This document shows, one piece after another, positions 15,614 to 24,332 of a stretch of DNA of 42,311 nucleotides; within the stretch, counting starts at the first letter, position 1; every line of letters begins with the position of its first letter. The DNA lies in NCBI RefSeq assembly GCF_944324995.1, contig NZ_CALUYL010000026.1:1-42311 (forward strand). Reading direction: 5' to 3'. The position numbers were made by a program, and so were the translations under genes. Source of the DNA: an uncultured Mailhella sp. Its GTDB lineage: Bacteria > Desulfobacterota > Desulfovibrionia > Desulfovibrionales > Desulfovibrionaceae. The notes under the pieces were generated by a model. That model did no database searches and was not told the origin of the DNA. It saw nothing but the letters and a program-made list of their open reading frames with translations.

Positions 15614-16867
15614 ATGACTACGTTTCACGATCTTTCCCACGTTTCGGATCTGCCCCGGCATCATCCGTATTCCGCGGCGCAGGCCCGCGCCGTGGCGGAA
15701 TCCCGAAGCGCCCTGCTCGCCGCCGCCTCCCTGCCCCGCGATGAACGTCTGGTGCGGCATCGCCTGCTGTCTCTGTGCTCGGATCCGCATTTTGCCGTGT
15801 TCGCCCTGTGCTGCGACGCCCCTACTCTCACGCTCGCCGAAACCGCCGCGCGCCTCTGGGGCAACCTGACCTTCGGTCTGCGCGAGCGCGCCTGCGAGGC
15901 GCACATCTGCGAACAGGAGGCCTTTGCCTGCGATCTGGAAACCAACGTGCAGGCCGTGCGCCGTTTCCGCGCCCGCCGTGCAGGCGGAGAGGAAAACGCT
16001 TTTCTGCTGGCCGCGCTGCTCGACGTGCTGCCCGCGCCGCTCATGGCCGAAGCGCTGGAGCGCTGCCGCGCCACGCTCTCGGAACCGAGCGCCGCGCCCA
16101 CGGACGACACCACGCCCGATCCTGCGGCCGGAAGCGAAACTCCCGCGCCGTGCGAAGCCGCGCCGACATCCGAAGCCCCCGACCTCTGCTGCGAAAACAA
16201 AGAAGCGCCAGACGAAGCGCCGTCGCAAAAGCGCACTTCCCGCAAGGCGCGTATCAATGACGTGGCAGGCGAAGTGAAGGTTGATGCTGCCCCCGCAGGT
16301 TCCGCCAAGAAACGCGGCAGACCCCGCCGCGCCACGGACGACGCGACCAGCGCCCTGCCCGCGGCTCCCAGTGAAGACGAAGCGCGTCCCGTCGCTGCCA
16401 AAGCGGAAAAAGAACACGAGCCCGCGGCAGCAAAGAAGGCTCGACGCCGCTCCGCACCGGAAAACGAAAAGAACGCCGCGGGGAAAAATGAAGAGGCAGA
16501 GATCAGCGCCACGCCTGCGGCCAACGAAGAGGGAAACGGCGCGCAGACAGGCGCGACGCCGGACGCCGCCCCGGCGGAAGCGAAGATTTCCGGCGAAGAC
16601 GAACAGCAGGAGCCCGAAGACAAGCCGCAGGGTACGGCCCCGGACGGAGACCGGGAGGGGAAGCACACCGACGACGCCTCCGACTCTGCCGCCGGCGGGG
16701 ACGAGAGACCGCTCCCGGAAGCCGAGGCGAACGCCGCAGTGCCGACGCCGTCGCCCGTGCTGCGCTACCGTCCGGAACTCATCGGATGCCCGGAACTCGG
16801 CCGCGACGTGGACACGCTGGAGTGCCACGGCTGCCTCCGTCGCGGCGACTGCCCGGCCTACGCGTAA
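15614..16867 (+). CDS. Unknown protein: helical head, disordered middle, Cys-rich tail
   Basis: A 417-residue protein starting at ATG 15614 with AAGGAG seven bases upstream; upstream starts overlap the previous gene and lack a site. Residues 1-155 are folded and helical (YSAAQARAVAESRSALLAAA, LTLAETAARLWGNLTFGLRERACEAHIC). Residues 155-380 are a low-complexity Ala/Glu/Lys/Pro region with basic patches such as KKRGRPRRA, an AT-hook-like motif, and are probably disordered. The last 26 residues contain Cys392-x11-Cys404-x2-Cys407-x5-Cys413, a possible zinc or Fe-S site echoing the cysteines of the preceding nuclease. No known family is recognised. Position 62 bp behind the nuclease suggests a shared transcript and perhaps a joint function on DNA. 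Confidence 0.7.
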   Translation: MTTFHDLSHVSDLPRHHPYSAAQARAVAESRSALLAAASLPRDERLVRHRLLSLCSDPHFAVFALCCDAPTLTLAETAARLWGNLTFGLRERACEAHICEQEAFACDLETNVQAVRRFRARRAGGEENAFLLAALLDVLPAPLMAEALERCRATLSEPSAAPTDDTTPDPAAGSETPAPCEAAPTSEAPDLCCENKEAPDEAPSQKRTSRKARINDVAGEVKVDAAPAGSAKKRGRPRRATDDATSALPAAPSEDEARPVAAKAEKEHEPAAAKKARRRSAPENEKNAAGKNEEAEISATPAANEEGNGAQTGATPDAAPAEAKISGEDEQQEPEDKPQGTAPDGDREGKHTDDASDSAAGGDERPLPEAEANAAVPTPSPVLRYRPELIGCPELGRDVDTLECHGCLRRGDCPAYA

Positions 16868-16879
16868 ACGCTGACCATC

Positions 16880-16901
16880 GCCGGGCGCGTCTGCGCCCGG
16901 C
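16880..16901 (+). terminator. GC-rich hairpin after the Cys-tail protein gene
   Basis: A 9-bp perfect stem GCCGGGCGC-gtct-GCGCCCGGC with a 4-base loop starts 12 bases after the TAA at 16865-16867. Only two T follow, so it may act as a weak or Rho-assisted terminator. Confidence 0.6.
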
Positions 16902-17471
16902 TTCCGAACAAAGAAGATTCGAGGGCTGCGGGGGGGGATGTCGGAAGATGGCCTGCGCAGCGACGTTCGCGAGCAACTCCCGGGGAAAGCCTTGCGCCAC
17001 GACATCAGGGGCAGACATCACCAACACTGCCGGAAGAACTGGAGGGAGATGCTCGCGCAGCGCATCCAGAGGAGGAAGCATCCCGACTGTGATTCGGGCG
17101 ACGCCGCCGGGAAGCGGCCTCGCCGGGCGGAAACTTGAACGTGACGGCAATCGGGGCAGTGTCTTGGGAAAGGAAATCCGGCGTGACGCCGCAGAACCAG
17201 GACGAGTGACAGAACAACAAGGCTCAAGGGCACTACTGCGGGACTCACTGGAGCGACAACGCCCGCGGCCTCGCCCCGGTGCGGTAAAAACGGGCACAAC
17301 CGACGGGAACCGGGGCAATGCGTCCAATGACGCCACCGTAGGCGGGGCGACGTTGGCGGCGACTGAGGGCGACGATTTCCGGGGAAACATCGCTCTGGAG
17401 AGAAAAATCGGACGAAAACAACCGGGAACACCGAACGGCTCGCGCGACAACGCGCCCGCCGCTTTCGGCGA
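16902..17471. other. GC-rich spacer, no gene seen
   Basis: Convergent spacer between the phage-derived module and the polysaccharide cluster. Words such as CGGGGCAGTGTCTTGG (near 17152) and GACGGGAACCGGGGCAATGC (near 17300) recur loosely and resemble GACCGGGGCAGTGTTTCAAGG in the mutS-lapA tract. Long frames on both strands lack start signals and recognisable domains. Confidence 0.4.
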
Positions 17472-18335
17472 TTACAGTCCCTGAATTTTGGGAAGCCTGT
17501 CTTTGCCGCCCCACACGGGAATGCATTCAAACAGCAGCCAGCGCGTTTCCCGCCACGTGCGCACGCGCGTGATGACCGGAATGCCGAAGAGGCGATACCG
17601 GCGACGATCCACCAGATAGGTCCGGGCCATGGCCCAGAGCTCGGGGTTGTCGCGACGGGCAAAAGCAAGAACTCCTTGCTTGGCAGACTCCATTTTTTTC
17701 GCCTGACTGTGAGAAGTGTTTCCTTCCCAGGCCCGATACTGGAAAAGCGCCTCGGGCAACGTGGCAAAACAGGTGTACGGTATCATACGGCAGAACAGCG
17801 CATGATCCTCTGCCGGACTGAATATGGCTTCATAGCGGATGCCGTGCTCGATCAGCACCGACCGCCGAATCATGGACGCCGGATGACACATGCCTCCGCA
17901 ATGGATCATCAAACTTTTTTTCAAGGAAACGTCGTCCAGAGGCAGCTGTGACGTCTTCCGACCGCCGATTGTGGAAAACTGACAGCCTACCAGTCCTACA
18001 TCCGGGTGCTCGTCCAGAAAGGCAACCTCCTTTTCCAAACGCTCAGGAAGCGAGATGTCGTCATGATCCATGACGGCGATATATTCCCCCTGCGCCATGT
18101 CGAGCAGACGGTTGCGCGAACCGGAGATGCCGAGATTGCGCTCGTTCACGGCATAGACGATGCGCGGGTCATGGTACGACTTCACCACCTCCTCCACCTG
18201 CGGATCGGTGGAACAGTCGTTCAGAATGAGAAACTCGAAATCCGTGAACGTCTGCGCGAGCATGCTGTCCATGGCTTCGCGAAGGTGCTCCGGGCGAGTG
18301 TTGTACACCGGCATGAGTATGGAAACGCGGGGCAT
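17472..18335 (-). CDS. Family 2 glycosyltransferase
   Basis: A 287-residue cytoplasmic glycosyltransferase of the GT-A fold, last gene of the rhamnose-type polysaccharide operon. VSILMPVYNTRPEHLREAMDSML is the nucleotide-sugar-binding start, FEFLILNDCSTD the second block and YIAVMDHDDISLPERL contains the Asp90-His-Asp92 metal-binding DxD motif. The C-terminal RRRYRLFGIPVITRVR may contact the membrane or acceptor. I chose the ATG at 18333-18335 because it begins the conserved domain and lies eight bases after the preceding gene; a longer frame would run back into that gene. Donor and acceptor cannot be told from sequence. Confidence 0.9.
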   Translation of the reverse strand: MPRVSILMPVYNTRPEHLREAMDSMLAQTFTDFEFLILNDCSTDPQVEEVVKSYHDPRIVYAVNERNLGISGSRNRLLDMAQGEYIAVMDHDDISLPERLEKEVAFLDEHPDVGLVGCQFSTIGGRKTSQLPLDDVSLKKSLMIHCGGMCHPASMIRRSVLIEHGIRYEAIFSPAEDHALFCRMIPYTCFATLPEALFQYRAWEGNTSHSQAKKMESAKQGVLAFARRDNPELWAMARTYLVDRRRYRLFGIPVITRVRTWRETRWLLFECIPVWGGKDRLPKIQGL

Positions 18336-18343
18336 GGCACAAC

Positions 18344-19279
18344 TCACTTTAATTGAAGGTACAGATAATACCAGAAAAGAGATTTCTTTTCCTTGACTTC
18401 GTAGAGGCATCTTTTTCTTTCCGAACAAAGATACTTCATAACGTGATATTTAATAATGTTCAGCAGTGAAATATATTTCCGATTCGGCTTATCCTTCAAG
18501 ATGATTTCGACAGGGTAATCCGTGTGGTAGTGAAGATGTTCCAAAACGCGTATTGCCACGTCGGTACTTGAAAAAACTGCTTTGCGTTTCACCAACGGAT
18601 TTCTGTCTTCCGCAAGCTGTACATCGGCACAGGCCGACCATGCATCGCCGGATGGTGCCAGAGCACGATATTTCTGAAAGTCCATGAGCGTATCCCCGAC
18701 AAAACCTGCCTGCTCCAAATAGCCAGAGAATTTCAGCTCGTGTTCCCTTATTTCCTCCCAATAGCTCCTGGCTTCAACAAGATTATCCCACCACAAGCGA
18801 AACGCTTCCGACTGAAGGATCCGTTTCCGAAACACATAGAAATAGGATTGAATATGTTCCGTCATCGGAAAGCGATTTCCGTCCGGCCCGATCAGCTTGT
18901 TCGGCAAATCCGGCTGACGGTTGATCCCCCAGAAGTCACAATCTCTGTCTTCCATCCGGTCAAAAACTTCTGAGAAGGGATATGCCGGACCGTAACAAGA
19001 ACAGTTACAGAGGACCAGTTCATCGTACTGTCGCACCTTGTCCCAGCCCACATAGGCAAGCCCGGCCTTCCATGCCGCGAAATCGATGCCGCGATTTTCC
19101 CGAACAAAGAAGTCCACGCCGATACCTTTTAGACACTTCCGTCCTTCTTCGGACAACGCGCCGTTAACGATCACCGCCACATCCTGCGCGACCTCGAAAA
19201 GTCCCCTGAGATAGTACACGACATGGTCATGCACATTCCCATGTTGTTCCCAAAATACATAAAGCGCGAGGCGGTTCAT
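18344..19279 (-). CDS. RgpF-family rhamnan synthesis protein (short paralogue)
   Basis: A 311-residue protein of the family typified by RgpF, implicated in assembling rhamnose-rich polysaccharide. The N-terminus NRLALYVFWEQHGNVHDHVVYYL, FFVRENRGIDFAAWKAGL, YDELVLCNCSCYGPAYPFSEVF and CDFWGINRQP are the recognisable core. It is closely related to the first 300 residues of the next gene upstream (KRLALYVFWEKDG..., LDFAAWKAAL..., ELILCNCSCYGPVYPFSESF), so the two arose by duplication. The C-terminal 60 residues are basic and hydrophobic and may attach to the membrane. It sits between the larger paralogue and the GT2 gene. Confidence 0.82.
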   Translation of the reverse strand: MNRLALYVFWEQHGNVHDHVVYYLRGLFEVAQDVAVIVNGALSEEGRKCLKGIGVDFFVRENRGIDFAAWKAGLAYVGWDKVRQYDELVLCNCSCYGPAYPFSEVFDRMEDRDCDFWGINRQPDLPNKLIGPDGNRFPMTEHIQSYFYVFRKRILQSEAFRLWWDNLVEARSYWEEIREHELKFSGYLEQAGFVGDTLMDFQKYRALAPSGDAWSACADVQLAEDRNPLVKRKAVFSSTDVAIRVLEHLHYHTDYPVEIILKDKPNRKYISLLNIIKYHVMKYLCSERKRCLYEVKEKKSLFWYYLYLQLK

Positions 19280-19380
19280 ACGAGCCTCAGCCGTGTCTTA
19301 TATCGATTCCCCACCTTCATACCGCTGGAAGGGATTCTTCCTACGACTTTCCCTCCAGTTTCATAAGTACCTCGCACAGG

Positions 19381-21288
19381 TCAATTTTCCTGTAACTTTT
19401 TTAATTTCTTGAAAAGATTATATTTCTTCTTATAGTAATTACGTATAAAACCAAATGTTATTTTTGAAAGAACTTTATATTTAAAATATTTAATCTTATT
19501 AAATTTCATATTTTCAACATATAAAAACTTATTTTTAATATCTCTGTCGAGTGCTTCAATCATTCCAGACCAGTTATTAAATTCATAAATCTTGTAAAGT
19601 CTTTTATTATATTCACGTATCATATATGTAATATTATTCATATATAAAGACGCATGAACATCTGGAGAACACCATACCGTATAGTAGCCTTCGTCCTGAA
19701 CTGCAAGCGGGTATATTCTTTCTATACCGTGGGAAATGGTGGAATCCAAGGGAAGCGGCTCGTCAGGGAAATCCTCATACTTCCAGTCATGGCGGAACAT
19801 GGCTGCAAGAGCCGTACCTCGGCACCAGAAGTACGCTCCGAAGGGAGCCACAGGATTATCATCTATGGGGCAGGAAAGAGAAAGCATCTCATAGGCCTCC
19901 GCCATTGACTTTTTGTTACGGAAAGACTCAGCCCCCAGCGTACAAAAATCCCCATAATACACCGTGGGCGGAACAAGCAGACCACAGAACGGTTCCTTAT
20001 GAAAAATTGCTATGATATTACGCACATAATCTTTGCTGTGCAGGCAGCATTCCATGCAGTGATAGCCGAAGTCCTCCCCCATTATCCGCCTAGAAAGCTG
20101 CTTCGACTTCTTGTCGTGAACACAGCAAATAAGTTCATGGTTCTGCAGAATATCCCGACCGGTAACAAGGTAGGCCGACACGTCCCTTCCCCGGTTGGGC
20201 TTAAGCCGATATTCCACACTGCGGAAGGGAAGCTTCGCCATTTCCGCCCGGTAGGTGTCTAGTGTATCTTCACGAGAAGAAATGATACAGATGTGTGCAT
20301 CTTCAGGCATAGAGGCGATGTAGCGACACATGGAGACGCACAGTTCAGGATAGTAGGCAAAGCAGAGAAGCGCCGTATCTGTTTTTTCTACCGTCTTCTC
20401 CGAAAGATTCGAAGGCAGAATATAATTGAGATGCAGTGCGTCCTTCACATCAGAAAATTTCTGTGTGGCAAGCAGATCCTCCCAGATAAAGGCCTCGGGA
20501 TAACTGGTGCGCTCTTTCAATAGACGAAAAACGTCTCCCGCCACATGTCCCATACATCTACGTATCCACCATCGCGAGCCACGCACAAAAAGCTTTCGCT
20601 TGATCAGAGGCATCCGATCTTCCACAAGCATTTTGTCCGCATAAAGTATCGTAGCATTGTCATTAGGTGCAAGATCAAAATATTTTTTCATATCCACAAG
20701 GCATGACGACGTATAGCCTGCGGACTCTAGGTATTCAGTAAACTTTACTTCATGATGTCCAACTTCTTCAAAATAGCTATTTGCAGGAACAAGATCTTCC
20801 CACCACCGGCGAAAATGGGTACTTCTGAATATCTTCTTACGAAAGACTATAAAAAAAGACTGAATATGCTCTTCAAGCCTGCTTTCCGGGTCATCAGAAA
20901 TGAGAAGTCGATCTATTTTCGGGTGCCGGGTCATACCCCAGAAATCACATTCTCGCGACTCCATGATCTGAAAGGATTCGGAAAAAGGATATACCGGCCC
21001 ATAGCAGGAACAATTACAGAGGATAAGTTCATCATATAGTGCGAGCTTATCCCATCCAATATCATCAAGCGCTGCCTTCCACGCCGCAAAGTCCAGTCCT
21101 TCATTTTTTCTGACGAAGATATCCACATCAGCGGCTTCAAGTTTTTTTCTTCCTTCAGCTGACAGCTTCCCGTTGACAATGACGGTAATATTCTGCGCGA
21201 CTTCCTTCAGCGCATTCAGGTAATAGGTCACATAGTCACGGACTATACCGTCTTTTTCCCAGAACACATAGAGAGCAAGACGTTTCAT
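19381..21288 (-). CDS. RgpF-family rhamnan synthesis protein (two-domain)
   Basis: A 635-residue protein. Residues 1-300 match the 311-residue neighbour; residues about 310-580 form a second RgpF-type region (ALLCFAYYPELCVSMCRYIAS, ICIISSREDTLDTYR, VEYRLKPNRGRDVSAYLVTGRDIL, LICCVHDKKSKQL and GAYFWCRGTALAAMF). Such proteins accompany dTDP-rhamnose genes and probably act as glycosyltransferases or modifiers of rhamnose-containing surface glycan. It starts three bases after rmlB, so translation may be coupled. The final 60 residues are Lys/Tyr/Phe-rich and encoded by AT-rich DNA, in contrast to the GC-richer body. Confidence 0.87.
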   Translation of the reverse strand: MKRLALYVFWEKDGIVRDYVTYYLNALKEVAQNITVIVNGKLSAEGRKKLEAADVDIFVRKNEGLDFAAWKAALDDIGWDKLALYDELILCNCSCYGPVYPFSESFQIMESRECDFWGMTRHPKIDRLLISDDPESRLEEHIQSFFIVFRKKIFRSTHFRRWWEDLVPANSYFEEVGHHEVKFTEYLESAGYTSSCLVDMKKYFDLAPNDNATILYADKMLVEDRMPLIKRKLFVRGSRWWIRRCMGHVAGDVFRLLKERTSYPEAFIWEDLLATQKFSDVKDALHLNYILPSNLSEKTVEKTDTALLCFAYYPELCVSMCRYIASMPEDAHICIISSREDTLDTYRAEMAKLPFRSVEYRLKPNRGRDVSAYLVTGRDILQNHELICCVHDKKSKQLSRRIMGEDFGYHCMECCLHSKDYVRNIIAIFHKEPFCGLLVPPTVYYGDFCTLGAESFRNKKSMAEAYEMLSLSCPIDDNPVAPFGAYFWCRGTALAAMFRHDWKYEDFPDEPLPLDSTISHGIERIYPLAVQDEGYYTVWCSPDVHASLYMNNITYMIREYNKRLYKIYEFNNWSGMIEALDRDIKNKFLYVENMKFNKIKYFKYKVLSKITFGFIRNYYKKKYNLFKKLKKLQEN

Positions 21289-21291
21289 GAA

Positions 21292-22305
21292 CTATCCCAG
21301 CTGTTCCAGATACCAGTCCACTGTCTTCACGATACCGGAGTCGAAATTTTCATCCGGCTTCCAGCCGAGTTCCGTCATAATCTTAGTCGGGTCGATGGCG
21401 TAACGCTGGTCGTGTCCGGGACGATCGGAGACAAACGTCATGAGCTCCTCGTACTTCGCCCCGTTTTTGCGCGGTCTCTTTTCATCCAGCACGGCGCACA
21501 CCTTGTGCAGAATCTGAAGATTGTTCCGCTCATTGTGTCCGCCGACGTTGTACGTCTCGCCGCTCCGTCCCTTGTGAAAAATGAGGTCGATGGCCTTGCA
21601 ATGGTCGAGCACGTAGAGCCAATCGCGGATGTTGGAACCGTTGCCGTACACCGGAATAGGCTCTTCCGCGAGGCACTTCGAGATGATGACCGGAATGAAC
21701 TTTTCGTGATGCTGCTTCGGGCCGTAGTTGTTCGAGCAGTTGGACGTAGTCACGTTCATGCCGTAGGTGTGATGGTAGGCCCGCACGATGAAGTCTGAGC
21801 CCGCCTTGCTCGCGGAATACGGGCTGTTGGGCGCATAAGCCGTCGTTTCGGCAAAATACCCCGTGGCCCCGAGCGTGCCGTACACTTCGTCGGTGGAAAT
21901 GTGATGGAAGCGTGCGCTCTCATAGCCGGGCTTCACCTTGCCGGGGGCGTCCATCCAGTGACGGCGCGCCGTCTCAATGAGCGTAAACGTGCCCATGTAG
22001 TTGGTTTCCATGAAGGCGCGGGGCCCCTTGATAGAATTGTCCACGTGGCTCTCTGCCGCAAAATGAATCACGCCCCGGATGTCGTATTCCGTGAACAGCC
22101 GCTCCACGAGTGTTTCGTCACAGATGTCGCCTTGAACGAAGACGTAATTGGGCATTCCCTCGCATTTCTTCAGGTTGTCGAGATTGCCCGCGTAAGTGAG
22201 CTTGTCGAGATTGACGACACGATACTCCGGGTATTTCGCACAAAAATACGGCACGAAGTTGGAGCCGATGAACCCGGCGCCGCCGGTAACGAGAATAGAA
22301 TACAT
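21292..22305 (-). CDS. rmlB: dTDP-glucose 4,6-dehydratase
   Basis: Second enzyme of dTDP-L-rhamnose synthesis: converts dTDP-glucose to dTDP-4-keto-6-deoxyglucose with bound NAD. The 337-residue extended SDR protein begins ILVTGGAGFIGSNFVPYF with the GxxGxxG dinucleotide motif, has VIHFAAESHVDNSI, the HISTDEVYG block with the active-site Asp-Glu, and the catalytic Tyr-x3-Lys in PYSASKAGSD. Length is normal. It is separated from rmlA-C-D by the AT-rich RgpF-kinase gene, which interrupts the usual rml order. Confidence 0.97.
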   Translation of the reverse strand: MYSILVTGGAGFIGSNFVPYFCAKYPEYRVVNLDKLTYAGNLDNLKKCEGMPNYVFVQGDICDETLVERLFTEYDIRGVIHFAAESHVDNSIKGPRAFMETNYMGTFTLIETARRHWMDAPGKVKPGYESARFHHISTDEVYGTLGATGYFAETTAYAPNSPYSASKAGSDFIVRAYHHTYGMNVTTSNCSNNYGPKQHHEKFIPVIISKCLAEEPIPVYGNGSNIRDWLYVLDHCKAIDLIFHKGRSGETYNVGGHNERNNLQILHKVCAVLDEKRPRKNGAKYEELMTFVSDRPGHDQRYAIDPTKIMTELGWKPDENFDSGIVKTVDWYLEQLG

Positions 22306-22377
22306 GATCTCTCCTGCTTATTCTTATTGGATAGATACACTTTTATCAAAAAAAATTAACATTCATTTTATCGTATA

Positions 22378-24324
22378 TTATCTATACACATTATTATATA
22401 TTTCTTTCTTTATAAGTTCATAAGAATACATATCATCCCACTCATATTTTCCTTTTCTATATTTATCACCAAGAACATAAAATACATGTCTATTTTTTAA
22501 AATATAGGGAATTTCTATTATTTTATTATTTACTATTTTGGTCATAAACTGAGTATCCAAAAGAATAATACGACCATCGTCACATATAAATATATTTGAT
22601 GGCCTAATATCCCTATGTATTAATTGCTCTTCCTGTAGAAACACTACCATTTTATAAATATTTTTGCATATAAAATCAGCCTGTTCTTTATTAATACCTA
22701 TTTCAAACTGTTGCTCTAAATTAATACCACTGAGCAATTCTGTTGCTATAAAGCAATATGACGATGAAACATGATAAGATACAGGTTGTAGAAAGAAAGG
22801 TGATTTTTGACTACACTTTAGAAGCATATTATATTCATTCAGACAAACAGAGCTATCCCCACCCCATTTAATAAAACATTTTTTACCATTCACGCTTCCT
22901 GTAAAAAATCGGCATCTCAAACCAGAAGGTGTGTCGACTTTTTTTACCTGTATATCATAAAAACCATGAGATGATAATATTTGAATAGGATATTCTGAAT
23001 GTAATTGTTCATTTTGTATATATTTTTTTATTAATTTCATATGTTTTGTATGAAAAACATAAGTTCCATATATAGAATATCCACTATTTTTAATGATAAT
23101 AGGAATTATACGTTCAAGAGCATGAGCTAGAGTGAATATCCCTCTTCTACTATAGTCAAATTTATTAATATCAATATTTAATTCTTTAATTTTTGTAATT
23201 AAACTTGCTCTCATAGCAAAGCATGACCCACCAACAAATGTGTAATCATCATCACAATGAATATTATAATAATGACAAAATCTTTTTATGAGATCAATTC
23301 TTCCCGCATTATCACGAAATATCAGGTTATTTGCACATATAATTCCTATTTTGTTATTACCATTCAATATATCAATAACTTTATGGACATTAAATAATCC
23401 AAGGATACCTTTATAGAGCTGCAGGAACCACTCCTTTCCAATAAACATTTTATTATATCCATATCTATTAGTGTATGATATACTTTTTGAATGTAAATGA
23501 TATATAATATCATATTTTTTTTCATCAACATTATTTATTAAATCAAGAAAAGGACCAATATCAAATCCCTTATTAGGGTATTCAATTACAGTAATTCTGT
23601 TATTTCTTTTTATTTTATTTATAACATCTTCATTTTTCATAATATCCGTATATGTTACAATGATATCACAATTATATGGGTCTATATTTTTTACATATTC
23701 TTCAATTTCTTTCCAAGCATTCATATAGTATAAATGTATATGGACTAATATCTTACAATTTTTGTATTTTTTTATATTATTATAACATATAATTCTTGAT
23801 ACACATCTCATAATATTATACACAAATCCATATTTATGAAATTCATATTTTTTACTACTATAAATTCTTCCTTCATAAAATCCATATCTATAGAAATGTT
23901 TCCATGCATTTATTTTTTTATTTCTAACATCTGAATGTACGCTAAGATAAAAATCTTCATCAAAACTGAATTTTATTATGAAAAGTTTTATTTTATTTAT
24001 AATATTATGTTTTATTTTTTTGTTACTTATATTATTTTTATCATGAATTTTTCTTCCTTCCTTATGTCCATAAAGAACATAATGTTTCCAAGGATTAATA
24101 CCTGATTCTGCAACATCTTGATTCAATTCAAGATATTCTTCAGCAGAAAACTGAAAACTACAAGGAAAACCGTTTGTCCTGCCTTCTTTCTTTCCATATC
24201 TGATATAATGTTCCCAAGGATCCATACCGGATTCTGCAACATCAGGATAAAGAAAAAGATAACCTTCTGCAAAAAAATTCTTGTGCAGGAAAGACAGATA
24301 ATATTTATACAGCAAATTTTTCAT
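22378..24324 (-). CDS. Fusion protein: YPDV repeats, RgpF-like domain and kinase domain
   Basis: A 648-residue protein with three parts. Residues 20-153 contain three YLxxxxDVAESGxxPWxHYxxYGxxEGR repeats (about 22-49, 64-91, 126-153), often found beside polysaccharide glycosyltransferases. Residues 190-435 are a RgpF-like domain (KILVHIHLYYMNAWKEIEEY, VIEYPNKGFDIGPFL, IIYHLHSKS). Residues 455-640 look like a complete protein/sugar kinase: Lys486 in CFIKWGG, Glu497, His570-Arg-Asp572, Asn577 and Asp590 in IILLDTQ. I chose the ATG at 24322-24324, nine bases after the rmlD stop with GAGAG between. The DNA is extremely AT-rich compared with rmlD and rmlB on either side, indicating recent insertion into the operon. 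It may build and phosphorylate a glycan; that is inference. Confidence 0.8.
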   Translation of the reverse strand: MKNLLYKYYLSFLHKNFFAEGYLFLYPDVAESGMDPWEHYIRYGKKEGRTNGFPCSFQFSAEEYLELNQDVAESGINPWKHYVLYGHKEGRKIHDKNNISNKKIKHNIINKIKLFIIKFSFDEDFYLSVHSDVRNKKINAWKHFYRYGFYEGRIYSSKKYEFHKYGFVYNIMRCVSRIICYNNIKKYKNCKILVHIHLYYMNAWKEIEEYVKNIDPYNCDIIVTYTDIMKNEDVINKIKRNNRITVIEYPNKGFDIGPFLDLINNVDEKKYDIIYHLHSKSISYTNRYGYNKMFIGKEWFLQLYKGILGLFNVHKVIDILNGNNKIGIICANNLIFRDNAGRIDLIKRFCHYYNIHCDDDYTFVGGSCFAMRASLITKIKELNIDINKFDYSRRGIFTLAHALERIIPIIIKNSGYSIYGTYVFHTKHMKLIKKYIQNEQLHSEYPIQILSSHGFYDIQVKKVDTPSGLRCRFFTGSVNGKKCFIKWGGDSSVCLNEYNMLLKCSQKSPFFLQPVSYHVSSSYCFIATELLSGINLEQQFEIGINKEQADFICKNIYKMVVFLQEEQLIHRDIRPSNIFICDDGRIILLDTQFMTKIVNNKIIEIPYILKNRHVFYVLGDKYRKGKYEWDDMYSYELIKKEIYNNVYR

Positions 24325-24332
24325 ATATTCTC

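Noticed and set aside
16779-17484. Frames on both strands in the spacer before the polysaccharide cluster
   Set aside because: Both strands are open equally, neither has a start site, and no domain is recognisable.
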